From Paraburkholderia sp. IMGN_8 (lineage in GTDB: Bacteria > Pseudomonadota > Gammaproteobacteria > Burkholderiales > Burkholderiaceae): a stretch of 64,000 nt of DNA. The notes under the pieces are model-generated. The model searched no databases. It worked only from the letters and a program-made list of their open reading frames with translations, and was not told where the DNA came from. Location of the stretch: assembly GCF_038050405.1 (NCBI RefSeq), contig NZ_CP150901.1:4030001-4094000 (forward strand). The letters are read 5' to 3'. This document shows positions 51,122 through 59,690 of the stretch, in pieces; position 1 is the first letter of the stretch; every line of letters begins with the position of its first letter. Position numbers and translations under genes: made by a program.

Positions 51122-53458
51122 TTGGACTCAACAGCTGAGTATTGGGACGAGCTTAAACGTAACGCGAAGAAGCTCACGGGGGATGGTGACCACGAGAAAT
51201 ATTTCCTTCAGGTGCTCGGGCCTGAACGGATCAGCGATATTTCGGTGGTGTCATACCGTACCGTCGAAAGGATGGGGCAGCCCTATCGCATCGATATCGT
51301 CGCGACTTTCCCGGAGAAGCTGAAGCGTGATGTGATCCTGGGACATGAGGCGAAGTTCAGGCTCGTGCCCGACGATGGCGGCGAGCCAGCCGTGTACTGG
51401 GGACGCATTACACGCTTCTCGCATACGAAGACGACAAATGACTTCAGCGGTTACGAGATTGTTCTCGAAGCGCACATCGGTTGCCTGAATCCCCGCACGA
51501 CGCAGACCTACCAGAACCAGAGCGCGCCCGAGATCATCGATTCGGTCCTGCGTCGCAACGAACTGAAGGGGCATCAGTTCATCTTCAAGTTGCGTCGCCA
51601 GTACCCAAGGCACCAGTTCAGGTTCCAGTACCAGCAGGGAGACTGGGATTTTGTCAACATGCTCATGCAGCAGGAGGGCATGTACAGTTATATCATCCAG
51701 GGCGATCACGGCGATGTCGTAGTCTTTGGCGACGATATCGACCACTATGTGTATCAGCCCAAGCTCACGGCCCTGCACCGGGCCATCTCGGGCCTGATGA
51801 CGGGCGAGGAGTCCGTGTTGGCGTTGCGCACGGACACCGAAATGGTGCCTCAGTCCTTTGTCGTGGCCGACTATAACCCCGACCAGGCATGGGAGCGGTT
51901 CAGGGCCGAGGGGAACGTCGCTCGAAGCGATACAACGACTTACGGCCGGCCATATATCTACGGCACGGGTCATCTTGACCAGTCCGGCGCACAGTGGGAA
52001 GCGCAGTTACGTCATGAGGCTGCGCTTGCGTGGCAGGTCGTCTATACCGGCGAGAGCAACCTGCGCGAACTGCGCCCCGGTCGCATCCTGACCACAGACG
52101 ATATTCTGCCGGATGCGCCGCACGGTCAGGTCATCATCGAAGTCACGCACTGGGGCGGGCGTGACCAACCCTATCGCAACACCTACAAGGCCATTCCTTC
52201 GGACCGGCGTTTCCGGTTAGGAATCGAGGATCACAAGTGGCCGAAAATCACGGGAACCCTGAGTGCCCGTGTCACCTCACCGGGCAAGTACAAGTATGCG
52301 TACCTGACGCAGCAGGGCTGGTACGTCGTCCGCTTCGACTGTGACTATGGCGAGTGGCCTGCCGGTGGTGAGAGCGTGCCGCTGCGGCTTGCGAAACCAT
52401 TCGCGGGCGGCTTGCAGACCGGCTTCCATTTCCCTGTAGTGGAGGGGACAGAAGCCATCATCGAATTTAGAGACGGTTGTCCCAACAAGCCGTATATCAG
52501 CGCTTTCCATCACACGAGCCAGCAGGCCGACCTGATTACCAGCCAGGATCGCCTGATGTCGCGCAACCGCATTTATACGCAGAGCGGCAACGAGTTTGAT
52601 CTTGAAGACTGGGAAGGTGAAGAGCACGTCAGGCTCTCCACCGAGCATTCAGGCAGGAGCCAGCTGACCCTGGGTCACATCGTCAGTGGTAAACGTGAGC
52701 ATCGTGGGAACGGTTTTGAACTGCGCACCGATGAGCAGGGCGTGGTGCGTGCCGGTGGCGGGTTGATGCTGTCCAGCGATATACGGCAACAGGCCGACGG
52801 CAAACAGACCGACATGGCGGAAGCCATGAAGCAGTTCCAGACACTGCAGGTCCAGGCTCAGGGCCTGGCTGACCTTGCGAACACGGCGAAGGCCGAGATT
52901 GCTGACCTGAAGGCCGAAAACGACTGGCTCAGGAACAGCGTGAACGAGCTGAAAGAGGCCGTCATGCTGCTGTCCTCGCCCAGGGGTATCGCCGTTTCGA
53001 CGCCTGATCGCTTATCAATTGGCGCGGGTAAGGACGTGAACGTGACGACAGGCGCAGGCTTCAATGTGAGTGCCCTAAAGAGCATCGTCATGGCGGCCGA
53101 AAGCGCGCTGTCGCTGTTCGCGCATACCCTCGGCATCAAGCTGTTTGCAGCACGTGGCAAGGTCCAGATTCAGGCGCAGAGCGATGAGCTTGATATGTCG
53201 GCCCTGAAAGATATCAAGATAACCAGCTCGAACGGCAAGCTCATCCTCTCGGCGAAGGAAGAGGTCTGGATTGGCGCGGGCGGTTCATACGTCCGCATCA
53301 CCCCCCACAACATCACTAACGCCACACCTGGAGACTATATCGAAAAGGCGGCGTCGCTCCAGAAGGACGGCCCGGATTCGGCAATGGTCAAGGAAGGGCT
53401 CCCGTGGACGACCGATCTGCCGGATACGGGCGCTCACGGTTCGCGGTTCTCCGGCTGA
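51122..53458 (+). CDS. vgrG: Type VI secretion spike protein VgrG (TssI)
   Basis: A 778-aa VgrG. The N-terminal two-thirds is gp27/gp5-like: EPAVYWGRITRFSHTKT, FRFQYQQGDWDFVNMLMQQE near residue 165, then an OB-fold region VRFDCDYGEWPAGGESVPLR and FPVVEGTEAIIEF near residue 435. A helical insert follows at about 555-610, then a beta-helix/DUF2345 segment to residue 760. It trimerises as the needle tip of the type VI system. The start is TTG 51122 with GGGGGAG upstream; there is no in-frame ATG. No structural tss genes are near, so it is an orphan that uses a system encoded elsewhere. Confidence 0.92.
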   Translation: MDSTAEYWDELKRNAKKLTGDGDHEKYFLQVLGPERISDISVVSYRTVERMGQPYRIDIVATFPEKLKRDVILGHEAKFRLVPDDGGEPAVYWGRITRFSHTKTTNDFSGYEIVLEAHIGCLNPRTTQTYQNQSAPEIIDSVLRRNELKGHQFIFKLRRQYPRHQFRFQYQQGDWDFVNMLMQQEGMYSYIIQGDHGDVVVFGDDIDHYVYQPKLTALHRAISGLMTGEESVLALRTDTEMVPQSFVVADYNPDQAWERFRAEGNVARSDTTTYGRPYIYGTGHLDQSGAQWEAQLRHEAALAWQVVYTGESNLRELRPGRILTTDDILPDAPHGQVIIEVTHWGGRDQPYRNTYKAIPSDRRFRLGIEDHKWPKITGTLSARVTSPGKYKYAYLTQQGWYVVRFDCDYGEWPAGGESVPLRLAKPFAGGLQTGFHFPVVEGTEAIIEFRDGCPNKPYISAFHHTSQQADLITSQDRLMSRNRIYTQSGNEFDLEDWEGEEHVRLSTEHSGRSQLTLGHIVSGKREHRGNGFELRTDEQGVVRAGGGLMLSSDIRQQADGKQTDMAEAMKQFQTLQVQAQGLADLANTAKAEIADLKAENDWLRNSVNELKEAVMLLSSPRGIAVSTPDRLSIGAGKDVNVTTGAGFNVSALKSIVMAAESALSLFAHTLGIKLFAARGKVQIQAQSDELDMSALKDIKITSSNGKLILSAKEEVWIGAGGSYVRITPHNITNATPGDYIEKAASLQKDGPDSAMVKEGLPWTTDLPDTGAHGSRFSG

Positions 53459-53513
53459 CAACGTTGCGTCGAACCTGACTTACTGACCATTACCACTACC
53501 ACACCACACAAGC

Positions 53514-56309
53514 ATGCCCGCACAAGCTCACCCGCATCCAGCACCAGCAACGGTCCCTGCGCCCGCGTCAGCGGCCACCGCGCCGACCCCAGCGACCTCG
53601 CCGCTAACGTGGGGCTATCCGTTTCCGGACAGGGACAACAAGGAAGTGACCAGCCCGCAGACCTTCTATCAGGCACTGGCCGGAATGGATGATGGCTTTT
53701 TCCCGCTGGGGGTCAATGGCTTTCCGCACGGCGGTATCCACCTGAACAACGGCGTCGGCATGTTCGGGACGAAGGACGGCGTGCGCTGCATTGCTGACGG
53801 ATACATCGTCGCCTACAAGATCGATGACGCCTATCCACACCTGCAATTCAAGGACGGCAAGTGGGCCATGTACTCGACCGGCTTCGTGCTGGTACGCCAT
53901 ACGCTGACGCTGCCGCCCGCGCCCAACAGCACGGGCGTACAACCGGCTGACGAGTCACACGATATCTACAGTCTCTACATGCACACGGCGGACTGGGCGA
54001 CCTATCTGGCCGATGAGAAACTGAAGCGTCCGTGGTGGTGGCTGGATGTTGACGCGTTCCGCGTTCAAGACAGGGATCATCAGATGGCCCCGCCCGAGGG
54101 AGGCACGACCGGGGCGGCGGGCGCATTTGTCTGGACGGAGCCGAAGGCGGGCAAGAAGGCCGGAAGCTTCACGGCGGGCGAACGGGTCGGCTTCCTGCCC
54201 GCAGGCAGCGAGGTCATCATCAGCGAGACGCGCGGCCAGTGGGTACACATCAAGGCCATCACGGCGGGTCATATGGTCAGCCTGGTCAATGGCGGCTATT
54301 TTGGGTGGGAGGACCAGAATGTTCCGTGGAAAACTGAAGCCGAGAACGCGAAGGTCACTCCCGAAAACGACTGGGGCTGGCTGTACAAGCCGAACCTGCA
54401 AGGGATCAAGGAACCGGACCCGGTAGGACAGGTGGTGATTCCGCCGAAGCCGGTATTCGTCAAGGCCGGGACGCCGCTCGGCCAGATCGGTGAGTATCAC
54501 GATTACGAGCGTGCGACGCCGCTGCCACCTGTGCCGAAGCGCCAGCTTTTGCATCTTGAAGTGTTTGCCGACGATGGCTTCAGCGCGTTTCTGGACAAAA
54601 GCCGCGCGCGGGCAGCACGGCTACCCGTCGATCAGCGGACACTTCTGGTGATAGATGTGGGTGCGAAACTGGTGAAAGACATCGCTCCGGCAGATCGCAA
54701 GTTGTGTGACTGGCATCCCCTGTACCGGGCTGACGTGACACCGGACAGTCCGGCAAGCGGTCCCTGGGTCAAGGTGCAACCGCGCTATCAGGACTCAAAC
54801 ACGACCCTGCTCATGCCCGAGGGGCCGCCTGTATGGATTGAGCGAGAGAAACTCGCAACCGCAACGGCCACAACGCCCGCCTGGAGCCGGTTCCCGCTTG
54901 GCCTGCAAAACGTGGCCGACCCAGCGAACGCATTTACGCTGGTGTATCCACGCAGTCAACTCGATGGACTGAGGGCGCAGGACAAGGCTGTTGACGATGG
55001 CAAGACGCAATGGTGGCGTGTGAAATTTGGCAATGCAGACGGACACCCGGCTACGGGCTGGGTCTGCGAAAAGAACCATCCCGGTACACAGTGGCAGAGT
55101 CCGTGGGCGTGGCCTGGCTTTGAAAAGGTGGACGCCACCGGTATCAATCTCACGGACGCTTTCAAGCGCAATCTGGTCCTCACCGGTGCAGCGGACTGGA
55201 AGGAACAGAAGGAGTTCGAGCCATCGATCACGGCAGTCAATGGCAGTCCATTGTTGCTGAAACTGGAACAGACGATTGCAAAGCTGTCTCCCCCTCCGAC
55301 CTACGGGGCCGGTAGCAAGCCCAAACCGGAGAATCCTGCTGGCAAGGTCACGGCCAGGGCTATGCAGGCAGCAATGCGCACGCCGTGGCTCGCGCAGGCC
55401 CTATCACACGTGATCCTTCGCTACGAAAGCGAATGGGGCGGTGACATGTCGCGATGGGATGCAATCACACCGCTGATGCGAAACGCAAAGGATAACTGGC
55501 AGGTTGAAGTGCAGCGCATCCACAAGCTGCAATGGTGGAGCGAGGTGAAGGGCAAGGTCGCGGGCTTTCCTGTCAGCGCGACGGTGCACCACATTCACCC
55601 TATTGGTCTGATCACGAATTTCATGTGTAACTGTAACTGTATCGATATAGATACATTTTTGCAGGCCTACGAAGCTGAGCACATATCATTTGAAGCAGGT
55701 ACGCAGCCGCTAGATGACACGTCAAAAAATAATCTGCGAATTTTTATTCAAGGAATTCTCGACTACTACAAGAAATATAAAAATGGAGAGTGCAATGTCC
55801 CCTATATTGCCTACATGCTTGGAACGGCTCGTTTGGAAACAAAGAAATATCATGCAGATCAACATAAAACTATTTATTTCGAACCAACTACGGAAGGCGG
55901 TCCCATGTCCTATTTTAATAAATACGACCCAGTTTTAGCGGATACGGCAGCCCATCGACAACGCGCGCTTGACGACGGAAACACACATCAAGGAGATGGT
56001 TACAAATATCGTGGTCGTGGGTACGTCCAGGTGACCTGGAAGAGTAACTATCAAGCGATCGGGCAACTAATTGGTGTCGACTTGGCGAATAGTCCCGATC
56101 GAATGTTGGAACCGGAAATCGCAGCATGGGCGACTGTCTATGGCATGGAAAATGGAATTTTTACTGGGAAAAAACTCTCAAACTATATCAGTGCAACGAC
56201 GCAGGATTACGTTAACGCTCGGCGGATAATAAACGGCTTGGATCAGGCCGATAAGATCGCTGGTTTTGCGGTTAGGTTTAAAATAATTCTTGAGGCGGCA
56301 AAATGCTAA
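53514..56309 (+). CDS. T6SS effector: M23-like N-terminal region with GH19-like C-terminal domain
   Basis: A 931-aa predicted peptidoglycan-attacking effector. After a Pro/Ala-rich start comes TSPLTWGYPFPDRDNK. An M23/LytM-like region follows (HGGIHLNN near residue 72, YSLYMHTADW near 155, LLHLEVFADDG near 346), then SH3-like modules (residues 380-560). The C-terminal third begins after VHHIHPIG near residue 694 and is GH19/lysozyme-like: GTARLETKKYH near 775 and GRGYVQVTWKSNYQAIGQL near 834. DNA from about 55,610 onward is abruptly AT-richer. It lies 55 bases after vgrG and overlaps the next gene by seven bases, the usual effector-immunity layout. Confidence 0.82.
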   Translation: MPAQAHPHPAPATVPAPASAATAPTPATSPLTWGYPFPDRDNKEVTSPQTFYQALAGMDDGFFPLGVNGFPHGGIHLNNGVGMFGTKDGVRCIADGYIVAYKIDDAYPHLQFKDGKWAMYSTGFVLVRHTLTLPPAPNSTGVQPADESHDIYSLYMHTADWATYLADEKLKRPWWWLDVDAFRVQDRDHQMAPPEGGTTGAAGAFVWTEPKAGKKAGSFTAGERVGFLPAGSEVIISETRGQWVHIKAITAGHMVSLVNGGYFGWEDQNVPWKTEAENAKVTPENDWGWLYKPNLQGIKEPDPVGQVVIPPKPVFVKAGTPLGQIGEYHDYERATPLPPVPKRQLLHLEVFADDGFSAFLDKSRARAARLPVDQRTLLVIDVGAKLVKDIAPADRKLCDWHPLYRADVTPDSPASGPWVKVQPRYQDSNTTLLMPEGPPVWIEREKLATATATTPAWSRFPLGLQNVADPANAFTLVYPRSQLDGLRAQDKAVDDGKTQWWRVKFGNADGHPATGWVCEKNHPGTQWQSPWAWPGFEKVDATGINLTDAFKRNLVLTGAADWKEQKEFEPSITAVNGSPLLLKLEQTIAKLSPPPTYGAGSKPKPENPAGKVTARAMQAAMRTPWLAQALSHVILRYESEWGGDMSRWDAITPLMRNAKDNWQVEVQRIHKLQWWSEVKGKVAGFPVSATVHHIHPIGLITNFMCNCNCIDIDTFLQAYEAEHISFEAGTQPLDDTSKNNLRIFIQGILDYYKKYKNGECNVPYIAYMLGTARLETKKYHADQHKTIYFEPTTEGGPMSYFNKYDPVLADTAAHRQRALDDGNTHQGDGYKYRGRGYVQVTWKSNYQAIGQLIGVDLANSPDRMLEPEIAAWATVYGMENGIFTGKKLSNYISATTQDYVNARRIINGLDQADKIAGFAVRFKIILEAAKC

Positions 56310-57322
56310 AATCAGTATTCTGTGCATTTGTTATTTCAGTGCCATTGTTGATTTCTGAAAAAACTATTGCGTCTGACTTGGGGCGAGATGGTCATGCGGA
56401 CAAGATATTGATTGAGAAAGTAAATAAAGCGGGTGAGGTCGAAATTTATGAAGGTGGCAAATCGCTAGGAAAATATGAAAATTTAATCGTCAACGCATCT
56501 TCGCTTTCTTCAAATCTAGTGCCGCTTGTAGACGGAGGGCTCGCCATTGAAATTGATTCAGAAGGATCGAGAAATAAGTTTCATATCGTCGCGCCGATAA
56601 ATAGAATCGGAGGTCGCCTCTATGTCGATTGCATATACAGAACGTTCTATGATTCCGTTGACGAGACACGTTCAGTTGGCTCTTCCTGCAAGAGGGTAGA
56701 GTTAGGCAGTTTCGACGTTGCTGCTGCGATTAGTGAAGACGGCATGATTGCTTACAGTGACGGAAAGGATTGGCTGAAAAACATACAACGCGCAGCTTGT
56801 ACTAACCCGACTGGATTGGAATATGGGGATTTTCGTTTTGTTAGATGTAGTGCCGATGGGGCCTCGGATACAAAGAACCAAAAAATTATAATTCTCGACA
56901 AAGGCGGGAAATCCCTTGCTACTCTTGTTGGTTATGAGTTGATTCCAAAGGTGGACGGATTTGGGTTCGCAATAATCGCTGGTCTTCAAAGCCAGGCGAT
57001 TGTTTTCAGTGGGGATGCTCGGTGTCTATCGAAAGAGATGGTCAATTCGAATCCTTCATCTGGTGTGGCCAAAATTGCAAATGGACTTGCTATTAATTAC
57101 ACGCTCAACGAGACTAATGCGTGTATTTCTGGTCATTATTCGTATGCTGGGAGAAATGGAGATATTGTGCTAAAAGGTTATAAGGACAATGGGATATTTT
57201 ATTTGCTGGAAATGGTATCGCATAAGATCTCGAGTGGCCTTTTTATACTCAATCGACTGGATGGCGGCGCTCGGGGTGTGTGGGTTGCAGTTCCTCCAAA
57301 GGAACCGCTCATGGTAAATTAA
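56303..57322 (+). CDS. Exported protein, candidate T6SS immunity protein
   Basis: A 339-aa protein with a Sec signal peptide (MLKSVFCAFVISVPLLISEKTIAS). The mature part is beta-rich with six Cys (for example VDCIYRTFYD, GSSCKRVEL, NACISGHYS), consistent with disulfides in the periplasm. I recognise no family. Its start overlaps the effector stop by seven bases and it shares the AT-rich composition. Periplasmic location matches where a cell-wall toxin would act. Immunity is inferred from context only. Confidence 0.7.
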   Translation: MLKSVFCAFVISVPLLISEKTIASDLGRDGHADKILIEKVNKAGEVEIYEGGKSLGKYENLIVNASSLSSNLVPLVDGGLAIEIDSEGSRNKFHIVAPINRIGGRLYVDCIYRTFYDSVDETRSVGSSCKRVELGSFDVAAAISEDGMIAYSDGKDWLKNIQRAACTNPTGLEYGDFRFVRCSADGASDTKNQKIIILDKGGKSLATLVGYELIPKVDGFGFAIIAGLQSQAIVFSGDARCLSKEMVNSNPSSGVAKIANGLAINYTLNETNACISGHYSYAGRNGDIVLKGYKDNGIFYLLEMVSHKISSGLFILNRLDGGARGVWVAVPPKEPLMVN

Positions 57323-57341
57323 GTATTTACGATGCCCGAGT

Positions 57342-57737
57342 ATGAAGAGCGTTCTCTATTTTTTTGTAAGGCTCAATATAGTTGCCGCATTGATATTTTC
57401 GTCGATTGCGGCATTCTCAGAACCATCCTCTGGTGCGTCGGGTATTGAAAGGCTACGCATCGATTTTATTTCCGTTCCAGATTGGATCGAGATAAAGCGT
57501 ATCGAAGAAGAACCTGAAAAACTTGTGGTTCGGCTTGTGCGTAAAGACGGGGTGGTGATTCCGATTGCGACATTTAATCAAGACGGCCTGCCTACCCGGA
57601 ATTGGTTGGCACTTTCAAGAATTCAGCCGGTGGGGGGAGTGCTATTTGCAATTGTCAAGTGGCGATATTACCTATCTGGAGTCGATGCGGAAGGTGATTG
57701 CTATGAAGTGCATGCGTGTGAGACTCAAAAAAAGTGA
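57342..57737 (+). CDS. Exported hypothetical protein, probably interrupted by a frameshift
   Basis: A 131-aa frame with signal peptide (VRLNIVAALIFSSIAAFS) and a small alpha/beta body ending YEVHACETQKK at a run of seven A's (about 57725-57731). One base out of step, the next frame continues as ESGGIAFSENKKISVFFGSG to 57891, ending right at the following gene's start. Deleting one A would join them into a single protein of about 182 aa. Either the run carries an indel, or translation or transcription slips there. A second immunity candidate by position. Confidence 0.6.
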   Translation: MKSVLYFFVRLNIVAALIFSSIAAFSEPSSGASGIERLRIDFISVPDWIEIKRIEEEPEKLVVRLVRKDGVVIPIATFNQDGLPTRNWLALSRIQPVGGVLFAIVKWRYYLSGVDAEGDCYEVHACETQKK

Positions 57738-57891
57738 AAGCGGCGGAATTGCTTTCTCGGAAAACAAAAAAATATCGGTTTTTTTTGGTTCTGGATCTGA
57801 CGGAAAGCGGGAGGGTGAAATGGTGAATTTTCGATTTAAGGATACTGCCTCCATTCGGAAGAGTGTGAGCCAGGGTAGGGTTTTGAAATAA

Positions 57892-58470
57892 ATGAAGATA
57901 ATTGGTATGGTATTGGCGGGGCTATTTTTGATTTCTAATGCTGCTCATTCTCGGCCGGTATGTGGCAGTCCGGTAACGCGCGAGATTGAGACTTGTGCTG
58001 AATCAAATTTCAAGGAAGCTGATGCTGAATTAAATCGTGTTTATCAGGCGCTGGGAAAAAAATGGGTGGAAGGAGATCGCAAGCAGTTGCAGCAGGCGCA
58101 ACGCTATTGGATTCAGTACAAGACTAAGTACTGTCAAGCAGCATTTGACGAAACCAGCCCAGGTCAGGAAGCGGGTATCGATAAATGGGCTTGTTTAGAA
58201 TCGGTAACGTTCACGAGGACGCGCGAACTCCTTTTCCTTGATAACTCGTATAGCATGAAGGATTTTAAGCGAGCTTTAACTTTCATGGCGAACGAGTATG
58301 AAAATGGCAATGAGGGGCAGGTGCTCAATAAATTGGCTCGTGATATGCCAGATGGAAAGAATCAGGACTGGTTGCGGTACGTCGAAGCTAATTGTCAAAT
58401 GACTCACACCAAGCTTCGAGAGGAGCACGACGTTTGTGTGGCGAGGATGAATTTTTACAAAAACTGGTAG
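57892..58470 (+). CDS. LprI-like (DUF1311) exported protein, candidate lysozyme-type immunity
   Basis: A 192-aa exported protein (signal MKIIGMVLAGLFLISNAAHS). The mature N-terminal domain matches the LprI/DUF1311 lysozyme-inhibitor pattern: CAESNFKEADAELNRVYQAL, then QLQQAQRYWIQYKTKYC, with paired cysteines. LprI of Mycobacterium is a lysozyme inhibitor, so this gene fits immunity against the GH19/lysozyme-like tip of the effector. The C-terminal 80 residues are an additional Cys-containing helical part. It begins where the preceding (frameshifted) frame ends and shares the AT-rich composition. Confidence 0.78.
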   Translation: MKIIGMVLAGLFLISNAAHSRPVCGSPVTREIETCAESNFKEADAELNRVYQALGKKWVEGDRKQLQQAQRYWIQYKTKYCQAAFDETSPGQEAGIDKWACLESVTFTRTRELLFLDNSYSMKDFKRALTFMANEYENGNEGQVLNKLARDMPDGKNQDWLRYVEANCQMTHTKLREEHDVCVARMNFYKNW

Positions 58471-58525
58471 CCTCACAATGCCGAATGAACAGCGCTGCTA
58501 TAACGAGACGCGGGAATAACGGAGG

Positions 58526-59173
58526 ATGACGTTGCTGACTCCCAGTATCCGGTATGACCACAACGGGATTTCGTTCTTCAGGGTGCTGCCTGTCTACGTT
58601 CTCTTTTTTGAAGATGAGGATGGCGACCCCTGTTTTGTCACCGAAAGAACTGAGCAGGGCCAGGCAGTCGTGTGCTTTCTCTCCCCTTTCGATGCGGTGT
58701 TCGAGGCGGCTCACGCTGTAACACGCGGCAGGTTCTATCATGTGCTGCCCGCGTCTGAGGTCGACTGGAGAGTATTTCGCGATGCTGACCAACTCGGATT
58801 CATTGCCGACATCCACCTGGGATGGCCTTCGATTGACGGCAATATTCTCCTGCGCCCCTCGGGCAGGCTCGGCGGGGTTTGCAGGTTGATGCACCACTGG
58901 GCGCGTGACCCGCTGATGTTCGAAGTGGACCCGATTATCCTCGCGGAGTATTCCCGGATTCGCGAGCTTGCCGGTCTATTCGCCTGGGAGGAGACTCACA
59001 GGGAGGTTTTGAACTGGGACAGTCATCGCCTGTATCAGGTTGCCGAGCGTGCCTTTGGCTCGATTGAGCTATTGCGACGGAACGCTACGGGTTGCAAACA
59101 GGTTGCCCTGTTCGATCCCGAGTTTGGGCAGTGGCATTTCGTCCCCTTCACAGAAATACCGCAGCGGCGATGA
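58526..59173 (+). CDS. T6SS-associated hypothetical protein
   Basis: A 215-aa cytoplasmic protein of unknown family with many aromatic and acidic residues (FFRVLPVYVLFFEDEDGDPCF, DWRVFRDADQLGF). Base composition returns to the GC-rich level of vgrG, so it belongs to the conserved backbone rather than to the exchanged tip. Its position between immunity genes and PAAR suggests an adaptor, chaperone or second component of spike loading. No signal peptide is present. Confidence 0.65.
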   Translation: MTLLTPSIRYDHNGISFFRVLPVYVLFFEDEDGDPCFVTERTEQGQAVVCFLSPFDAVFEAAHAVTRGRFYHVLPASEVDWRVFRDADQLGFIADIHLGWPSIDGNILLRPSGRLGGVCRLMHHWARDPLMFEVDPIILAEYSRIRELAGLFAWEETHREVLNWDSHRLYQVAERAFGSIELLRRNATGCKQVALFDPEFGQWHFVPFTEIPQRR

Positions 59174-59218
59174 CGCGGCCGCCCAGATATCCATCAGACC
59201 GCTTTCAAGGAAATAACA

Positions 59219-59503
59219 ATGAGTCAACGCTACACCATTCGCGATGGTGATAAGACCACGGCAGGGGGGACTGTGATAGCACATCGCGCCGACATGCTGT
59301 ACGGCCGTTCGATAGCGTACGAAGGTGATCCGGTCGTGTGTCCGGCATGCAACACGACCGGGTATATCGTTTGTGTGGGCGATCGTGTTTCCAGCAGAGG
59401 CGTGAATGGTCGTCAGGAGGCATTGAGCTATGACTGGTGCATGTGCAAGTGCGAAAAAGAACCGCTACTGATCGCGTCGCAGAACCGCTCAATGAGTAGA
59501 TAG
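59219..59503 (+). CDS. PAAR-domain spike-tip protein
   Basis: A 94-aa PAAR protein that caps the VgrG trimer. It has the family layout: GDKTTAGGTVIAHRADMLYG, IAYEGDPVVCPACNTTGYI with the Cys pair, and VCVGDRVSSRG, the repeat-sharing cone motif; more Cys (WCMCKC) near residue 75 could bind Zn. It has no C-terminal toxin domain, so it works with the separate effector. It is the last intact gene of the cassette. Confidence 0.85.
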   Translation: MSQRYTIRDGDKTTAGGTVIAHRADMLYGRSIAYEGDPVVCPACNTTGYIVCVGDRVSSRGVNGRQEALSYDWCMCKCEKEPLLIASQNRSMSR

Positions 59504-59518
59504 CAGACCACCGTTGCT

Positions 59519-59677
59519 GTGATGCCCCGGAAAACCGCAGTGCTTCACGCCCGCGCGAGCGGTTGTCTTTTTGTGCGTGATTGCGGCGATCCAGAAATCC
59601 TAGGGTGTGATTTCTACACGACCCCGGCGGTCACACCGCTGACGTGGCGCTATCCGTTTCCGGACAGGGATAACAAG
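59519..59677 (+). pseudogene. Fragment of a second effector gene (N-terminus only)
   Basis: The frame contains VTPLTWRYPFPDRDNK, matching SPLTWGYPFPDRDNK at the start of the 53514 effector. At DNA level, 59650-59677 and 53615-53642 agree at 27 of 28 bases. Homology stops exactly at 59677, where the IS-like sequence begins. I infer that another effector gene once followed PAAR and was cut by insertion and deletion. Confidence 0.75.
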
Positions 59678-59690
59678 TTGGCCCTGCAAT

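Noticed and set aside
57565..57891. Separate 108-codon gene overlapping the 57342 gene
   Set aside because: Only its last third looks like protein, and it reads as the shifted continuation of the upstream frame, so it is treated as part of that gene.
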